From positions 1 through 64,000 of the forward strand of contig NZ_SMRP01000020.1 in the NCBI RefSeq assembly GCF_004353915.1: a stretch of 64,000 nt of DNA, written 5' to 3'. The notes under the pieces were generated by a model. The model saw only the letters and a list, made by a program, of their open reading frames with translations, searched no databases and was not told where the DNA came from. Shown here piece after piece: positions 26,141-35,102 of this stretch. Every line of letters starts with the position of its first letter. Within the stretch, counting starts at the first letter, position 1. The position numbers and the translations under genes are program-made. The stretch comes from Paraburkholderia silviterrae. Its GTDB lineage: Bacteria; Pseudomonadota; Gammaproteobacteria; Burkholderiales; Burkholderiaceae.

Positions 26141-27160
26141 TCACTCGAGACGGGCTCCGCGCGTTGGCCCTGTTTCGCGCAGATCGCGCCGAAACGCGCC
26201 CGGGCTCGCGCCAGTCCATTTGCGAAAGGCGCGATGAAACGCGCTCGGCTCCGTGAAGCCCAGTTCGATGGCAATCCCGGCCACGCTGAGGTCGCTTTCG
26301 CGCAGCAACGACTGGGCTTGCGCGCTTCGCATCTCGTCCTTGATGGAGGCAAAGCTCTGTCCCTCGCTGCGCAGGCGGCGCCGCAACGTCGCTGGCGTCG
26401 TGCAGAGCTGCCGGGCCAGTGTGTCGAAGTCCGGCCAGCTCGCGGCAGGCACGGTCTTCAACTGGGCGCGGATTTTCGTCACCCATCCGGCGTCGTGACG
26501 ATAGCGCACGAGCAAATTGCCGGGCGTCCCGCGCAGAAAGACCTTCAGTGCCTGTTCAGAGCGAATCGTGGGCAGATCTAGCCAGGCGGCATCGAACGCG
26601 ATGCGGCACTGCGGCTGGTCGAAATGGACCGGCACGCCAAAGAACTGCTGGTAATCGGCGCGCTGGTCGGGGCACGGGCAGGCGAAATCGACGCGTTGCA
26701 GCGGGATGCGCCGGCCGGTCAACCAGCAGGCCAAGCCCAGCACAATCAGCCAGTAGGTCCGGTACGCGAAGGCCGGGTAAAAAGCGGACGCGCCGGCGAG
26801 CACGATCTGCGCCTGGCCGTCGGCGACGATCAGTTCGCCATGCGGCTCGTCCAGCACCACGCGCAGGAATTGCAATGCGCGCCGCAACGCCTTGGCGAGC
26901 GTGCCCGCATGCAGCACTGCGTGACACAGCAGCGCGAAACTGCCGTGCCGCATCGGGTGCGCGGACAAGCCGAAGAATTCGTCGTCGGTCGCTTGGGCGA
27001 TCGCAAGCCAGAGTCGACCGTACTCCTGCGCGGTCACGCTCTCGCCCACCGCGGCGGGCAGCCCTGACGCCCGCAATACCGGCTCCGGCGCGAACCCTTG
27101 CCGGCGCAGGCAGGCCAGCGCGTCCTCGACAAAACCCGGCGAAATTGTCTGCCGCTCCAC
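26141..27160 (-). CDS. AraC-family regulator (Arabinose_bd type) of the CoA-ligase operon
   Basis: I place the start at the GTG at 27160, because GGAGG lies 7 bp upstream; the in-frame TTG at 27193 has no such site. The product is 339 residues. The N-terminal arabinose-binding-type domain includes SAHPMRHGSFALLCHAVLHAG. The C-terminal HTH has TLARQLCTTPATLRRRLRSEG and ELGFTEPSAFHRAFRKWTG. This is the OruR/ArgR-like AraC subgroup often found beside fatty-acid or aromatic acyl-CoA genes. It is divergent from the CoA-ligase operon. The spacer holds CATTG-ATTG-CAATG at 27213-27226 as a possible site. Confidence 0.88.
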   Translation of the reverse strand: MERQTISPGFVEDALACLRRQGFAPEPVLRASGLPAAVGESVTAQEYGRLWLAIAQATDDEFFGLSAHPMRHGSFALLCHAVLHAGTLAKALRRALQFLRVVLDEPHGELIVADGQAQIVLAGASAFYPAFAYRTYWLIVLGLACWLTGRRIPLQRVDFACPCPDQRADYQQFFGVPVHFDQPQCRIAFDAAWLDLPTIRSEQALKVFLRGTPGNLLVRYRHDAGWVTKIRAQLKTVPAASWPDFDTLARQLCTTPATLRRRLRSEGQSFASIKDEMRSAQAQSLLRESDLSVAGIAIELGFTEPSAFHRAFRKWTGASPGAFRRDLRETGPTRGARLE

Positions 27161-27303
27161 GTGAGCGCCTCCACATATGGCAAAACCAATCAAAATTCTA
27201 GATTCCCTTTGTCATTGATTGCAATGTTTGAGCTGCCTACCATCGAGGACAAATCCGCCGCGCCCATTCGAATGCAGGCGGACATGCCAACGAGGAGACA
27301 GCC

Positions 27304-29007
27304 ATGCCAGCCGGAGCCATCACCCGGTCGATACCGGCTTACGAAGAGGCCATCGCCCGGTTCCGCATCGAAACGGAAGCCGCCCATTTGCACGGCGATC
27401 TCGAGCGCGGGCTGAACGCGTGCGTCGAATGCTGCGACCGCCATGCCGCCGACGGCGCCACGGCGCTCGACTGGATCGACGTCAACGGCCAGCATCACCG
27501 CTTCAGCTTCGCGCAGATGCAAGCGCTTTCGGCGCGCGTCGCCAACCTGCTGGTCGCGCAAGGGGTCAAGCCCGGCGACGTGGTGGCCGGCCTGCTGCCG
27601 CGCACGCCCGAGCTCGTCGCGACGATTCTCGGCACCTGGCGCGCGGGAGCGGTCTATCAACCGCTGTTCACCGCATTCGGCCCCAAGGCGATCGAGCATC
27701 GGCTGCGCATGAGCGAGGCGAAGCTCGTCGTTACCAACAGCGCCAACCGCGGCAAGCTCGACGAGGTCGCCGGCTGCCCGCCGGTCGCAACGGTGCGCGG
27801 GCCCGGCGAGCCGCTGCCCGACGGCGACATCGACTGGCACGCCGCGCTCGACGCGCAGCCCGATGCGTTCGAGCCGGTCATGCGCCAGGGCACGGACCTG
27901 TTCATGATGATGTCCACCTCGGGCACGACGGGGCTGCCCAAGGGCGTGCCGGTGCCGCTGCGGGCCTTGCTGGCGTTCGGCGCCTACATGCGCGACGCCG
28001 TCGATCTGCGCCCCGAAGACCGCTTCTGGAACATCGCCGATCCGGGCTGGGCCTATGGGCTCTACTACGCGATCACCGGGCCGCTGCTGCTCGGCCACGC
28101 CACCACGCTCTACGAAGGCAGCTTCAGCGTCGAAAGCACCTACGACTTGATCGAGCGCTTCGGCATCACCAGCCTCGCCGGCTCGCCCACCGCGTACCGG
28201 CTGCTGATGGCGGCCGGCACGGACACCGCCGCGCGCATCAAGGGCAAGCTGCGCGTCGTCAGCAGCGCGGGCGAGCCGCTGAATCCCGAGGTCGTCCGCT
28301 GGTTCGACGCCGCGCTCGCCGCGCCGATCCGCGACCAGTACGGCCAGACCGAGCTCGGCATGGTGGTGAACAACCATCACGGCCTCGCGCATCCGGTCCA
28401 GCCCGGTTCGGCGGGCTTTGCCCTGCCCGGCTACCGCGTCGCGGTGCTCGACGAGGCTGACCACGAGCTCGCCGCGAACCAGCCCGGCCAGCTCGCGATC
28501 GACATCGCCCGCTCGCCGCTGCTCTGGTTCACCGGCTATTGGCGTCAGGACACACCGGCCATCGCGGGCGGCTACTACCGCACGGGCGACAACGTCGAGC
28601 TGGAGCCGGACGGCAGCATCAGCTTCATCGGCCGCGCGGACGACGTCATCACCTCATCGGGCTACCGCATCGGCCCGTTCGACGTGGAAAGCGCGCTGAT
28701 CGAGCATCCGGCCGTTTGCGAGGCGGCGGTCGTGGGCGTGCCCGACCCCGAGCGCACCGAGATCGTCAAGGCTTTCGTGGTGCTCTCGCAAGCCAGCGAA
28801 GGCAGCCCCGCGCTGGCCGAGGAACTGTGCCAGCACGTCAAGCGGCGGCTCTCCGCGCACGCTTATCCGCGCGCGATCGAGTTCGTCGATGCATTGCCGA
28901 AGACGCCGAGCGGCAAGATCCAGCGCTTCATGCTGCGCAAGATGGAAGCCGAAAAGGCGTCGCATACGTCGCATATGTCGAATACGTCGAATACGTCGAA
29001 TACTTAA
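27304..29007 (+). CDS. AMP-forming acyl-CoA synthetase
   Basis: The 567-residue product has the AMP-binding P-loop STSGTTGLPKG, the DQYGQTELG motif, YYRTGDNVELEPDG, and the C-terminal TPSGKIQRFMLR containing the catalytic Lys. Upstream residues resemble the acetyl/propionyl/medium-chain group. It should activate a carboxylic acid to its CoA ester in the cytoplasm. The next genes encode an NAD-dependent hydroxyacyl-CoA dehydrogenase-like SDR and a thiolase, so the three form a short beta-oxidation module under the divergent AraC regulator. The last 15 residues (S-H/N-T repeats) are an unusual tail encoded by a 9-bp repeat. Confidence 0.92.
   Translation: MPAGAITRSIPAYEEAIARFRIETEAAHLHGDLERGLNACVECCDRHAADGATALDWIDVNGQHHRFSFAQMQALSARVANLLVAQGVKPGDVVAGLLPRTPELVATILGTWRAGAVYQPLFTAFGPKAIEHRLRMSEAKLVVTNSANRGKLDEVAGCPPVATVRGPGEPLPDGDIDWHAALDAQPDAFEPVMRQGTDLFMMMSTSGTTGLPKGVPVPLRALLAFGAYMRDAVDLRPEDRFWNIADPGWAYGLYYAITGPLLLGHATTLYEGSFSVESTYDLIERFGITSLAGSPTAYRLLMAAGTDTAARIKGKLRVVSSAGEPLNPEVVRWFDAALAAPIRDQYGQTELGMVVNNHHGLAHPVQPGSAGFALPGYRVAVLDEADHELAANQPGQLAIDIARSPLLWFTGYWRQDTPAIAGGYYRTGDNVELEPDGSISFIGRADDVITSSGYRIGPFDVESALIEHPAVCEAAVVGVPDPERTEIVKAFVVLSQASEGSPALAEELCQHVKRRLSAHAYPRAIEFVDALPKTPSGKIQRFMLRKMEAEKASHTSHMSNTSNTSNT
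28960..29004 (+). repeat. five tandem 9-bp repeats at the 3' end of the acyl-CoA synthetase gene
   Basis: Units TCGCATACG, TCGCATATG, TCGAATACG, TCGAATACG and TCGAATACT run directly into the TAA stop. They encode Ser-His/Asn-Thr/Met triplets after the family's normal C-terminus. The number of units can change without shifting the frame. Confidence 0.9.
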
Positions 29008-29020
29008 CCGGGTACAGCGA

Positions 29021-29788
29021 ATGAATATCACCAATCGAGTCTTTGTCATCACTGGCGCCGGTTCGGGCCTCGGCGCCGCCGTGGCGCGCATGGTCGTGGC
29101 GCAGCAAGGCAAGGCTGTGCTGCTCGACGTCAACGCCGAAGCGGGCGCGGCGCTGGCGCACGAGCTGGGCGCCTCGGCCCGCTTCCAGGCCGCCGACGTC
29201 ACCAGCGAAACCGATGGCCAAGCCGCCATCGCCGCCGCGCTCGACGCGTTCGGGCGCATCGACGGCCTCGTCAACTGCGCGGGCGTCGCACCGGGCGAGA
29301 AAGTGATCGGCCGCGAAGGACCACATCGTCTGGCGAGCTTCGCGCGCGCGGTCTCGATCAACCTGGTCGGCACCTTCAACATGATCCGGCTCGCGGCCGA
29401 AGCCATGTCGAAGCAGGACGCCGATGCCGAGGGCGAGCGCGGCGTGATCGTCAACACCGCGTCTGTCGCGGCGTTCGATGGGCAGATCGGCCAGGCCGCG
29501 TACGCGGCTTCGAAGAGCGGCGTGGTCGGGCTCACGCTGCCGGTGGCGCGCGAGCTTGCGCGCTTTGGCATCCGGGTGGTGACCATCGCGCCGGGCATCT
29601 TCGCCACGCCGATGATGTCGGCGATGCCGCAGGACGTGCAGGATTCGCTCGGCAAGAGCGTGCCGTTTCCCTCGCGTCTCGGGCGGCCCGAGGAATTCGC
29701 GGCGCTGGTGCGCCATATCGCCGAGAACACGATGCTGAACGGCGAAGTGATTCGTCTCGATGGCGCGTTGCGCATGGCGCCGCGTTGA
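29021..29788 (+). CDS. short-chain dehydrogenase, 3-hydroxyacyl-CoA dehydrogenase type II-like
   Basis: The 255-residue product starts at the ATG at 29021, 13 bp after the synthetase stop. It has FVITGAGSGLGAAVARM for NAD binding, CAGVAPGEKVIG, catalytic Ser in NTASVAAFDG, and YAASKSG with Tyr and Lys intact. The C-terminal GIFATPMMSAMP and FAALVRHIAENTMLNGEVIRLDG stretches match the HSD10 (type II 3-hydroxyacyl-CoA dehydrogenase) branch. It should oxidise a 3-hydroxyacyl-CoA with NAD+ between the CoA ligase and the thiolase, probably on a short or branched chain. Confidence 0.9.
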   Translation: MNITNRVFVITGAGSGLGAAVARMVVAQQGKAVLLDVNAEAGAALAHELGASARFQAADVTSETDGQAAIAAALDAFGRIDGLVNCAGVAPGEKVIGREGPHRLASFARAVSINLVGTFNMIRLAAEAMSKQDADAEGERGVIVNTASVAAFDGQIGQAAYAASKSGVVGLTLPVARELARFGIRVVTIAPGIFATPMMSAMPQDVQDSLGKSVPFPSRLGRPEEFAALVRHIAENTMLNGEVIRLDGALRMAPR

Positions 29789-29834
29789 GCGCGCCTGCTC
29801 AGCGGAAACCGCAGAAACAGGAGGAACAGGAACC

Positions 29835-31022
29835 ATGACGACATACGATCCGATAGTCATCGTTGGGGCGGCGCGCACGCCGATGGGCGGCTTTCAGGGC
29901 GACCTGGCCGCGGTGAGCGCGAGCGAGCTCGGCGCCGTCTCGATTCGCGCCGCACTCGAGCGTGCCGGCGTAGCGGCCGAGCAGATCGACGAGATCATTT
30001 TCGGCTGCGTGCTGCCGGCGGGCCAGGGTCAGGCGCCGGCGCGGCAAGCGGCGCTGAAGGCGGGGCTGCCGTTCTCGGCGGGCGCCACGACGATCAACAA
30101 GATGTGCGGCTCGGGCATGAAGGCCGCGATGCTGGCGCACGATCTGCTGCTCGCGGGCGCGGCGAACGTGATGGTCGCAGGCGGCATGGAGAGCATGACG
30201 CAGGCCCCGTATCTGCTGCCCAAGGCGCGCGGCGGCTACCGGATGGGCCACGGACAGGTGCTCGACCACATGTTCCTCGACGGGCTCGAGGATGCGTACG
30301 ACAAAGGCCGGCTGATGGGCACCTTCGCCGAGGATTGCGCGCAGGCTTTCCAGTTCTCGCGCGAGGCCCAGGACGCGTTCGCGATCGCTTCGCTCACGCG
30401 CGCGCAACACGCGATTGCGAGCGGCGGCTTCAAGGAGGAGATCGCGCCTGTCACCGTGCGCGCGGGCAAGAGCGAAACGCTGGCCGCGGTCGACGAACAG
30501 CCTGGCAAAGCCAGGCTCGACAAGATCGCGACGCTCAAGCCGGCGTTCCGCGAGGGCGGCACGGTCACGGCGGCGAATTCGTCGTCGATTTCGGACGGTG
30601 CAGCGGCGCTCGTGCTGATGCGCCGTTCGGAGGCCGAGCGGCGCGGCCTGAAGCCGATGGCCGTGATCGTCGGGCACGCGACCCATGCCGACAAGCCGGG
30701 CCTCTTTCCCACGGCCCCGATCGGCGCGATGCGCAAGCTCGCGGAGAAGACCGGCTGGGCCCTGCGCGACGTCGACCTGTTCGAGATCAACGAAGCGTTC
30801 GCGGTGGTCGCGATGGCGGCCATGCGCGAGCTCGACCTGCCGCACGACAAGGTCAACGTGAATGGCGGCGCATGCGCGCTCGGCCACCCGATCGGCGCAT
30901 CGGGCGCGCGCATCGTCGTGACGCTGATTCACGCATTGCACGCGCGCGGGCTCAAACGCGGCATGGCGAGTCTGTGTATCGGCGGTGGTGAAGCGACTGC
31001 GCTCGCAATCGAAGCGGTCTGA
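29835..31022 (+). CDS. acetyl-CoA C-acyltransferase (thiolase)
   Basis: The 395-residue product starts at the ATG at 29835, with AGGAGGAACAGGAACC upstream. The catalytic cysteine is in NKMCGSGMKAAM (~Cys90), and the other active-site motifs NGGACALGHPIGASGAR (His) and MASLCIGGGEATA (Cys) are intact. AGGMESMTQAPYL is also typical. It should cleave 3-ketoacyl-CoA to acetyl-CoA or propionyl-CoA. It is the last gene of the three-gene module and ends without a clear terminator before the DUF1275 gene. Confidence 0.95.
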   Translation: MTTYDPIVIVGAARTPMGGFQGDLAAVSASELGAVSIRAALERAGVAAEQIDEIIFGCVLPAGQGQAPARQAALKAGLPFSAGATTINKMCGSGMKAAMLAHDLLLAGAANVMVAGGMESMTQAPYLLPKARGGYRMGHGQVLDHMFLDGLEDAYDKGRLMGTFAEDCAQAFQFSREAQDAFAIASLTRAQHAIASGGFKEEIAPVTVRAGKSETLAAVDEQPGKARLDKIATLKPAFREGGTVTAANSSSISDGAAALVLMRRSEAERRGLKPMAVIVGHATHADKPGLFPTAPIGAMRKLAEKTGWALRDVDLFEINEAFAVVAMAAMRELDLPHDKVNVNGGACALGHPIGASGARIVVTLIHALHARGLKRGMASLCIGGGEATALAIEAV

Positions 31023-31268
31023 ACAGGGCCATCTCGTGAAGCCGGGCACGCCCTGAACTCCGTTGCGCGGACCGGCTTGCTCTCGCTGTCGGCACGCGGC
31101 GGCGAGCCGCCGATCGTGCCGCCCATGGCTTGATCAATGGCGCGGCCGGTCGTTCATGGCGCAGAGATGCGGCAATTCACCACATGTTCGATTCGACATT
31201 CCGACCGAACAAGGGGTAGACACGCGTCTTACACTATGTGCTTGACGCTTGCCGCCCGGAACACCGCC

Positions 31269-32030
31269 GTGCCCATCCACTATCTCCGCAGCTTCACTTC
31301 GATCGAACGCACCGAGAGAGCCAACCTCCGGCTCGGGCGCGCGCTGACGCTCATCGCCGGAGCCGCAAATGCGGGGGGCTTCCTCGCAGTCGGTCAATAT
31401 ACGTCGCACATGTCGGGCGTCGTCTCGTCGTTCGCCGACAACGTCGCGCTTGGCGAATCCAGTCTCGCGCTTGGCGCAGTCAGCTCGGTCCTTGCCTTTG
31501 CCAGTGGCGCCGCGACTTCGGCCATCCTGATCAACTGGGGACGCCGCCGCTCGGCGCACAGCGTCTACGCCTTGCCGCTGTTGCTCGAAGCGACCCTGCT
31601 CCTGTGCTTCGCCTCGCTCGGCGGGAATCTCGAGCACCATCACGTGTTGGCCGTGCCCGTGACGGTCGCGCTGCTCTGCTACGTCATGGGTGTGCAAAAC
31701 GCCATGATCACGAAGATCTCGCGAGCCGAAATACGCACGACGCACATGACCGGCATCGTGACCGATCTGGGCATCGAACTCGGCAAGGCGCTGTACTGGA
31801 ACCGGGGTGTGCCGCCCGATGCCTCGCGGCACGTAGCGGCGGACAAGCAGCGGGTTCGCGTGCTGGCCTCGTTGCTCGGGATGTTCTTGCTTGGCGGAAC
31901 GCTGGGCGCGATAGCCTTCCGCCATTTTGGTTTTGCGTCGGCGGTGGCGTTGTCGCTGCTGCTCGTCATGCTTGCCGCCGTCCCGCTCACGGACGACCTG
32001 CGTGGCCGCCCTGGGCGAGACCTCGTTTGA
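31269..32030 (+). CDS. DUF1275 (YoaK-type) membrane protein
   Basis: The 253-residue product is read from the GTG at 31269 (VPIHYLRSFTSIERTERAN), whose opening matches other Burkholderiales homologues as I remember them. An ATG at 31236 is also in frame. Six hydrophobic segments are visible. AGAANAGGFLAVGQYTSHMSGVVSSFAD and VMGVQNAMITKISRAEIRTTHMTGIVTDLGI (each given in part) are the two halves of the DUF1275 pattern. It is a small inner-membrane protein of unknown function. It is monocistronic, and its 3' end faces the TRAP cluster across a strong inverted repeat. Confidence 0.8.
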   Translation: MPIHYLRSFTSIERTERANLRLGRALTLIAGAANAGGFLAVGQYTSHMSGVVSSFADNVALGESSLALGAVSSVLAFASGAATSAILINWGRRRSAHSVYALPLLLEATLLLCFASLGGNLEHHHVLAVPVTVALLCYVMGVQNAMITKISRAEIRTTHMTGIVTDLGIELGKALYWNRGVPPDASRHVAADKQRVRVLASLLGMFLLGGTLGAIAFRHFGFASAVALSLLLVMLAAVPLTDDLRGRPGRDLV

Positions 32031-32095
32031 GCAGGCGAGCAGTCTGCGCCCACAGGGTCTGGACAAGCTCGACCACGATTCCCCTGAAATTTCGT

Positions 32096-32133
32096 CTTCC
32101 TCTGGGTCGCGTAGAGACTCGACCCAGAGGAAG
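32096..32133. terminator. 14-bp perfect hairpin between two convergent genes
   Basis: Arms 32096-32109 (CTTCCTCTGGGTCG) and 32120-32133 are exact reverse complements around a 10-bp loop. The element lies midway between the convergent DUF1275 gene (ends 32030) and TRAP large-permease gene (ends 32161). It could act as a bidirectional terminator. Neither side has a clean T-run, so efficiency and mode are uncertain. Confidence 0.5.
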
Positions 32134-32160
32134 GAAAAACAATCGCGACAAACACCGGCA

Positions 32161-33453
32161 TCAGCGCATGAGCTTGACCAGTTCCAGCGCGATACCCGGC
32201 ACGAGAATCACGATGACGAGCGCGACGATATTCGCGCAGAGAAACGGCAGCGTGCCCCGAAAAATAGTGCGAATCGACAAATCGGGCAGCATGGTCTTCA
32301 CCATGAACACGTTCATGCCCACGGGCGGATGAATCATGCCGATCTCCATCATCATCGCCACGTAGATGCCGAACCAGATCATGTCCGCGCCAAGCGGCTG
32401 CACGACCGCGGCGAACACGGGAATGGTGAGCAGCATCATCGCGAGCGCTTCCATGAGCGAGCCGAGCACGATATAGATGCAGGTGATGACGGCGATGACC
32501 CCGAGCAGCGGCAAATGCAGCGCGTGTATCCAGGCGACCAGTGTGGCGGTGAGGCCCGAGAGCGTGATGAAATTTGCGAAGACCATGCCGCCGAAGGCGA
32601 TGGCGAAGATCATCGCGGTGGTCTTGCCCGCTTCCACGAGCGACTCGAACAGCAGCGCCCAGCTCAGCTTGCGGCGCAGCCCCGCGAACACGAGCGCGCC
32701 GGTCGCGCCGACGCTCGACGCCTCCGTGGCCGTAAAAATGCCGCCGTACAGGCCGCCCACCACGATCAGGAACAGCGCGAGCACCCCCCAGATCTTGCCG
32801 AGCTTGACGAAGCGCGTGGGCCAGTCCACACGCTCGCCTCGCGGGCCTTTGGCCGGATCGCGGCGCACGGTCCACCAGATCGAGAGCAGGAACAGCGCGC
32901 CCAGCAGGAGGCCTGGACCAATGCCCGCGATGAAGAGCTTGCCGATATCCTGATCGGTCAGGACACCGTAGATGAGCAGCGGAAAGCTCGGCGGAATCAG
33001 CGCGCCCAGCGTGCCGCCCGAACTCACACAGCCGGCGGCGAGACTGTCCGCATAGCGATGTCGGCGCATGGGCGGCATCGCGACCTTGGTCATGGTGGCG
33101 GCCGTGGCGATCGAGCTGCCCGACATGGACGCGAAGCCCGCGCAGGCCAGCACCGTGGCGTGCGCGAGTCCGCCCTTGAAGTGGCCGATCCACGCATTGG
33201 CCGCGTCGTAGAGCTCTTCGGCAAGATCCGCTTTGTAGATGAACGTGCCCATCAGGATGAACATGGGCAGCACCGAGAGGTTCTCGTTGGCCGCGAGGTC
33301 GGCGATCGTCATGCCAGCCATGGCGAGCGCGGGCTCCCAGCCGCGGATCAGCGCGAAGCTGCCCACGCCGATGCTGAGCATCGCAAAGCCGAGCGGCACG
33401 CCCACGAACGCGAACAGCAAGACAGCGGCAAAGCCGGAAAGGGCGAGTGTCAT
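32161..33453 (-). CDS. TRAP transporter large permease (DctM-type)
   Basis: The 430-residue product has about 12 membrane segments. Family motifs are present: FILMGTFIYKADLAEELYDAA near residue 70, GFASMSGSSIATAATMTKVAMP, and GTLGALIPPSFPLLIYGVLTDQ. It carries solute with sodium or proton gradient across the inner membrane together with DctQ and the binding protein. Its start codon overlaps the DctQ stop by 4 bp (ATGA). It is the last gene of the sulfatase-TRAP operon. Confidence 0.94.
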   Translation of the reverse strand: MTLALSGFAAVLLFAFVGVPLGFAMLSIGVGSFALIRGWEPALAMAGMTIADLAANENLSVLPMFILMGTFIYKADLAEELYDAANAWIGHFKGGLAHATVLACAGFASMSGSSIATAATMTKVAMPPMRRHRYADSLAAGCVSSGGTLGALIPPSFPLLIYGVLTDQDIGKLFIAGIGPGLLLGALFLLSIWWTVRRDPAKGPRGERVDWPTRFVKLGKIWGVLALFLIVVGGLYGGIFTATEASSVGATGALVFAGLRRKLSWALLFESLVEAGKTTAMIFAIAFGGMVFANFITLSGLTATLVAWIHALHLPLLGVIAVITCIYIVLGSLMEALAMMLLTIPVFAAVVQPLGADMIWFGIYVAMMMEIGMIHPPVGMNVFMVKTMLPDLSIRTIFRGTLPFLCANIVALVIVILVPGIALELVKLMR

Positions 33454-34010
33454 GGCGATTCCTTGCGGCCGAGCGCGGCGAGATGGTCGAACGTGAGCGC
33501 GAGCAGCACGAGCAGCGTGACGCCGGAGAGTGCGCTCATGCAGTAGCTGAGCGGCGCGAGCGGCCATTCGAGCACGGTCGTGGTGATGCGGTTGCGCGCG
33601 AGGTCGGCGCCGTCGCTGGCGAGCTGCCAGGTCATGATGCCGACCGCCGCGAGGCTCACGAGCAGCACGAACAGGTGTTGCAGCCAGCTGCCCAGGCGCC
33701 CGAAGCGCCCTTGCAGCAGATTCACCGTGATGTGCTGCTGGCCCTGCGTGACGAGCGGAAACGCCGAGAAAATGAGAATCGCCATGCCGAAGCGCACGAT
33801 CTCGGATGCGCCGCGTATCGGCGCGGCGAACCAGTAGCGCATGAACACGTCGCAGAACGTGAGGCCCATGATCGCGAGCAGCACGAGCGCCACGACCGCA
33901 CCGAGCGCGCGCCGCAGCCAGCGTGAGGCAAGGCGCTCGCGGCGGCCGCTCGCGACATCGGCGAGCAACCCAGGCGGATGCAATGCCGCGGAAGGATTCG
34001 CGTGGCTCAT
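33450..34010 (-). CDS. TRAP transporter small permease (DctQ-type)
   Basis: The 186-residue product has four membrane segments (around 35-57, 75-95, 113-135, 155-177). The family pattern CDVFMRYWFAAPIRGASEIVRF and the GQQHITVNLLQGRF segment are clear. It overlaps its neighbours by 4 bp on both sides, showing strict co-translation with DctP and DctM. Confidence 0.92.
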   Translation of the reverse strand: MSHANPSAALHPPGLLADVASGRRERLASRWLRRALGAVVALVLLAIMGLTFCDVFMRYWFAAPIRGASEIVRFGMAILIFSAFPLVTQGQQHITVNLLQGRFGRLGSWLQHLFVLLVSLAAVGIMTWQLASDGADLARNRITTTVLEWPLAPLSYCMSALSGVTLLVLLALTFDHLAALGRKESP

Positions 34011-35023
34011 CTTGCCTCCTGCTTTGCTTCGTCACGGTAGTAAGCGAGGGCTGCCGCGCCGTCCACGTGCAACTGGTCCGCCTGGGCGATCCATTGCGCG
34101 TCCATCGGTTGCGCCAGCGTACGCAGCTGAGCGACAAACGCGGGCGGCGGATCGATCAGCTTGAGCCCGTTCGCCACGGCTTGTTTTCGCGCCTGCTGGT
34201 TCGCCGCGTCGATCACGGCCATCCGGTGCGCGAACGCTTCGCCCGAGAGCACCGTGATGGCCGCACGGTCGGCTGGCGCAATCGACTCCCACACCTGCTT
34301 GTTCACGAAGAGCGAGAAGCTCGGCGCGGTGATGCCGCCGGGTACGCTCGTCTCGAAGCGCGCATAGCGGACCACGTTGAAGCGCGCGGCGTCCATCTCC
34401 GGAATGCCGGCGAAGCCGTCCACGGTGCCTCCCGCCACCAGCTCGCTCATCTTCGCGGCGGGCGTCGCGACCACGCCCGCGCCGCCACGATCCATCAGCG
34501 TCGAAGCAACGCCTGGCAGTGCCCAATACTTCACGCCGCGTATCGCCTGGAGCGACGTGACGGGCGCTTTGAGGCTGTAGATCTCGCCCGCCGGAAACAC
34601 GACGAGCGCGAGCAGATGGACGTCGCGATACTGCCCGGCCTTGGCGAAGTACTTCTCGTTGGTGCGCCACAGCGCGACCGACATGCCCTCGGAGGAAGAG
34701 GAGCCAAGCGGGAGATGCGCGAGCTGCACGAGGCTCGCCTTGTTCTGGATGAGGCCGTTGAAGATATATGCGCCGTCCACGATGCGCTTGCGCACGACGT
34801 CCCACTGCTGCTGCGGCGAGCCTATGCTGGTGGGCGGAAAGACGATCTTGACGCGCCCTTGCGTGACGCGCTCGACGTCCTCGGCCCACGGCTTCATGAC
34901 CTCGACGTTGAAGATGTGCTGCGGCGGCAGAAAGGCGTTGACGACCAGCGTCGTGGCGGCGTGCGCCAAGGCCGGTAACGCCATCGCCAGCGCCACGAGA
35001 GGGGCTGCGATGAGGCGGTACAT
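34007..35023 (-). CDS. TRAP transporter periplasmic binding protein (DctP-type)
   Basis: The 338-residue product has a signal peptide (MYRLIAAPLVALAMALPALAHA) and the DctP fold. The NVEVMKPWAEDVERVTQGRVKI opening, a central SLQAIRGVKYWALPG segment and the VSVNKQ-like LFVNKQVWESIAPADR motif are visible. It should capture an organic acid or similar solute in the periplasm. Usual DctP proteins use an Arg to clamp a carboxylate, but the exact residue is not assigned here. It is 79 bp downstream of the sulfatase-family gene on the same strand. Confidence 0.92.
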   Translation of the reverse strand: MYRLIAAPLVALAMALPALAHAATTLVVNAFLPPQHIFNVEVMKPWAEDVERVTQGRVKIVFPPTSIGSPQQQWDVVRKRIVDGAYIFNGLIQNKASLVQLAHLPLGSSSSEGMSVALWRTNEKYFAKAGQYRDVHLLALVVFPAGEIYSLKAPVTSLQAIRGVKYWALPGVASTLMDRGGAGVVATPAAKMSELVAGGTVDGFAGIPEMDAARFNVVRYARFETSVPGGITAPSFSLFVNKQVWESIAPADRAAITVLSGEAFAHRMAVIDAANQQARKQAVANGLKLIDPPPAFVAQLRTLAQPMDAQWIAQADQLHVDGAAALAYYRDEAKQEAR

Positions 35024-35102
35024 GGTGTCTCCTGCTTATAAGAATTGATTTGCCGGCCTGAGCGCTGCGGGGGCCGGCGCCCCTTCGTGCCGCTTTGCGC
35101 CG

